Source: Diploptera punctata (Eukaryota > Arthropoda > Insecta > Blattodea > Blaberidae). From it: a stretch of 64,000 nucleotides of DNA. The notes under the pieces are model-generated. The model made no database searches and was not told the DNA's origin. It saw nothing but the letters and a program-made list of their open reading frames with translations. Shown one piece after another: positions 63,815 to 64,000 of the stretch. The number at the start of each line of letters is the position of its first letter. Position 1 is the first letter of the stretch. Made by a program: the position numbers and the translations under genes. The DNA is taken from assembly GCA_030220185.1 (NCBI GenBank), contig JASPKZ010003844.1:753001-817000 (forward strand), in the 5' to 3' direction.

Positions 63815-64000
63815 AACATTGTACAGAATTATAATTTGAAAATATCAATAAGTAAAACGAAAATCTTAGCTTTTAAAGGATCAGATACCGTGAGAGCTAA
63901 AATAATTCTGGAGGGGAAATCCATTGAACAAGTGAACCATTTTAAATACCTGGGTTATGAAATCTCCTATTTTAAAAATGAAGATCTGTTTAACAAACTT
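63815..64000 (+). mobile_element. RTE-B LINE fragment, runs off the window
   Basis: Open frame YNLKISISKTKILAFKGSDT then EQVNHFKYLGYEISYFKNED, the segment just after the catalytic FADD in 17821-18096. Continues beyond 64000. Confidence 0.85.

Overview
This window is a piece of an insect nuclear genome, probably a cockroach or close relative (Dictyoptera; Periplaneta-like is my impression from the style of the LINE proteins, and it was not tested). It is AT-rich and saturated with microsatellites, nested non-LTR retrotransposons, tRNA-derived SINEs, Helitron-like elements and cut-and-paste elements. Only one host protein-coding exon is convincing: the first coding exon of a neuropeptide GPCR of the pyrokinin (neuromedin U/PBAN-type) receptor family at 45066-46041 (+). 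It ends at a clear splice donor before TM6. No TM6/TM7 exon was recognised downstream, so the intron appears to run past the end of the window (more than 17.9 kb).

Family names used below are local labels. RTE-A is an APE-type LINE with one near-full-length copy at 14465-17705 (-) and about a dozen fragments; its 3' end reads ...GTTCGATAGTGCCAGTGAGTAAGTAA. RTE-B covers related LINEs with an LLYGSEAW-type C-terminus and GAAGAAG tails; RTE-C is a third such family. Jockey-like is an ORF1-only remnant at 21548-23345 (-). CR1-like denotes LINE 3' ends with AAT-repeat tails. SINE-A to SINE-E are tRNA-derived families. HEL is a non-autonomous Helitron-like family with a 5' TC, a 3' hairpin plus CTRR, and insertion between A and T.

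Layout. 0-9 kb: hairpin MITE, LINE pieces, one HEL, and a three-level nest (RTE-A in RTE-A with a 16-bp target duplication, and a SINE inside that). 8.8-13.6 kb: a giant TATC microsatellite in a ~171-bp tandem repeat, a tRNA-Tyr-like pseudogene, foldback MITEs, and a hAT-like element full of LINE fragments. 14-19 kb: RTE-A inserted in RTE-B. 19-28 kb: SINEs, a purine tract, the Jockey-like ORF1, an inverted-repeat element and a dead Tc1 element. 28-44 kb: LINE and SINE fragments, two HEL copies, a TIR element encoding only a DNA-binding domain, and a CpG-rich block about 1 kb upstream of the receptor. 45-46 kb: the receptor exon, with a short upstream ORF ending 2 nt before its ATG. 46-64 kb: the receptor intron, with two HEL copies joined tail-to-head, a 1.3-kb GGTTAG-type tract, a mariner-like element with apparent DD41D spacing inside a repeat with long terminal direct repeats, SINEs split by other insertions, and two copies of an unnamed conserved TE-associated ORF.

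Apart from the receptor, no genes act together here: the rest is layered mobile DNA, mostly inactivated by stops, frameshifts and truncation. The most unusual items are the tail-to-head Helitron pair, the HEL copies with several terminator-like repeats, the HTH-only TIR element, and the mariner-like remnant with DD41D-like spacing.
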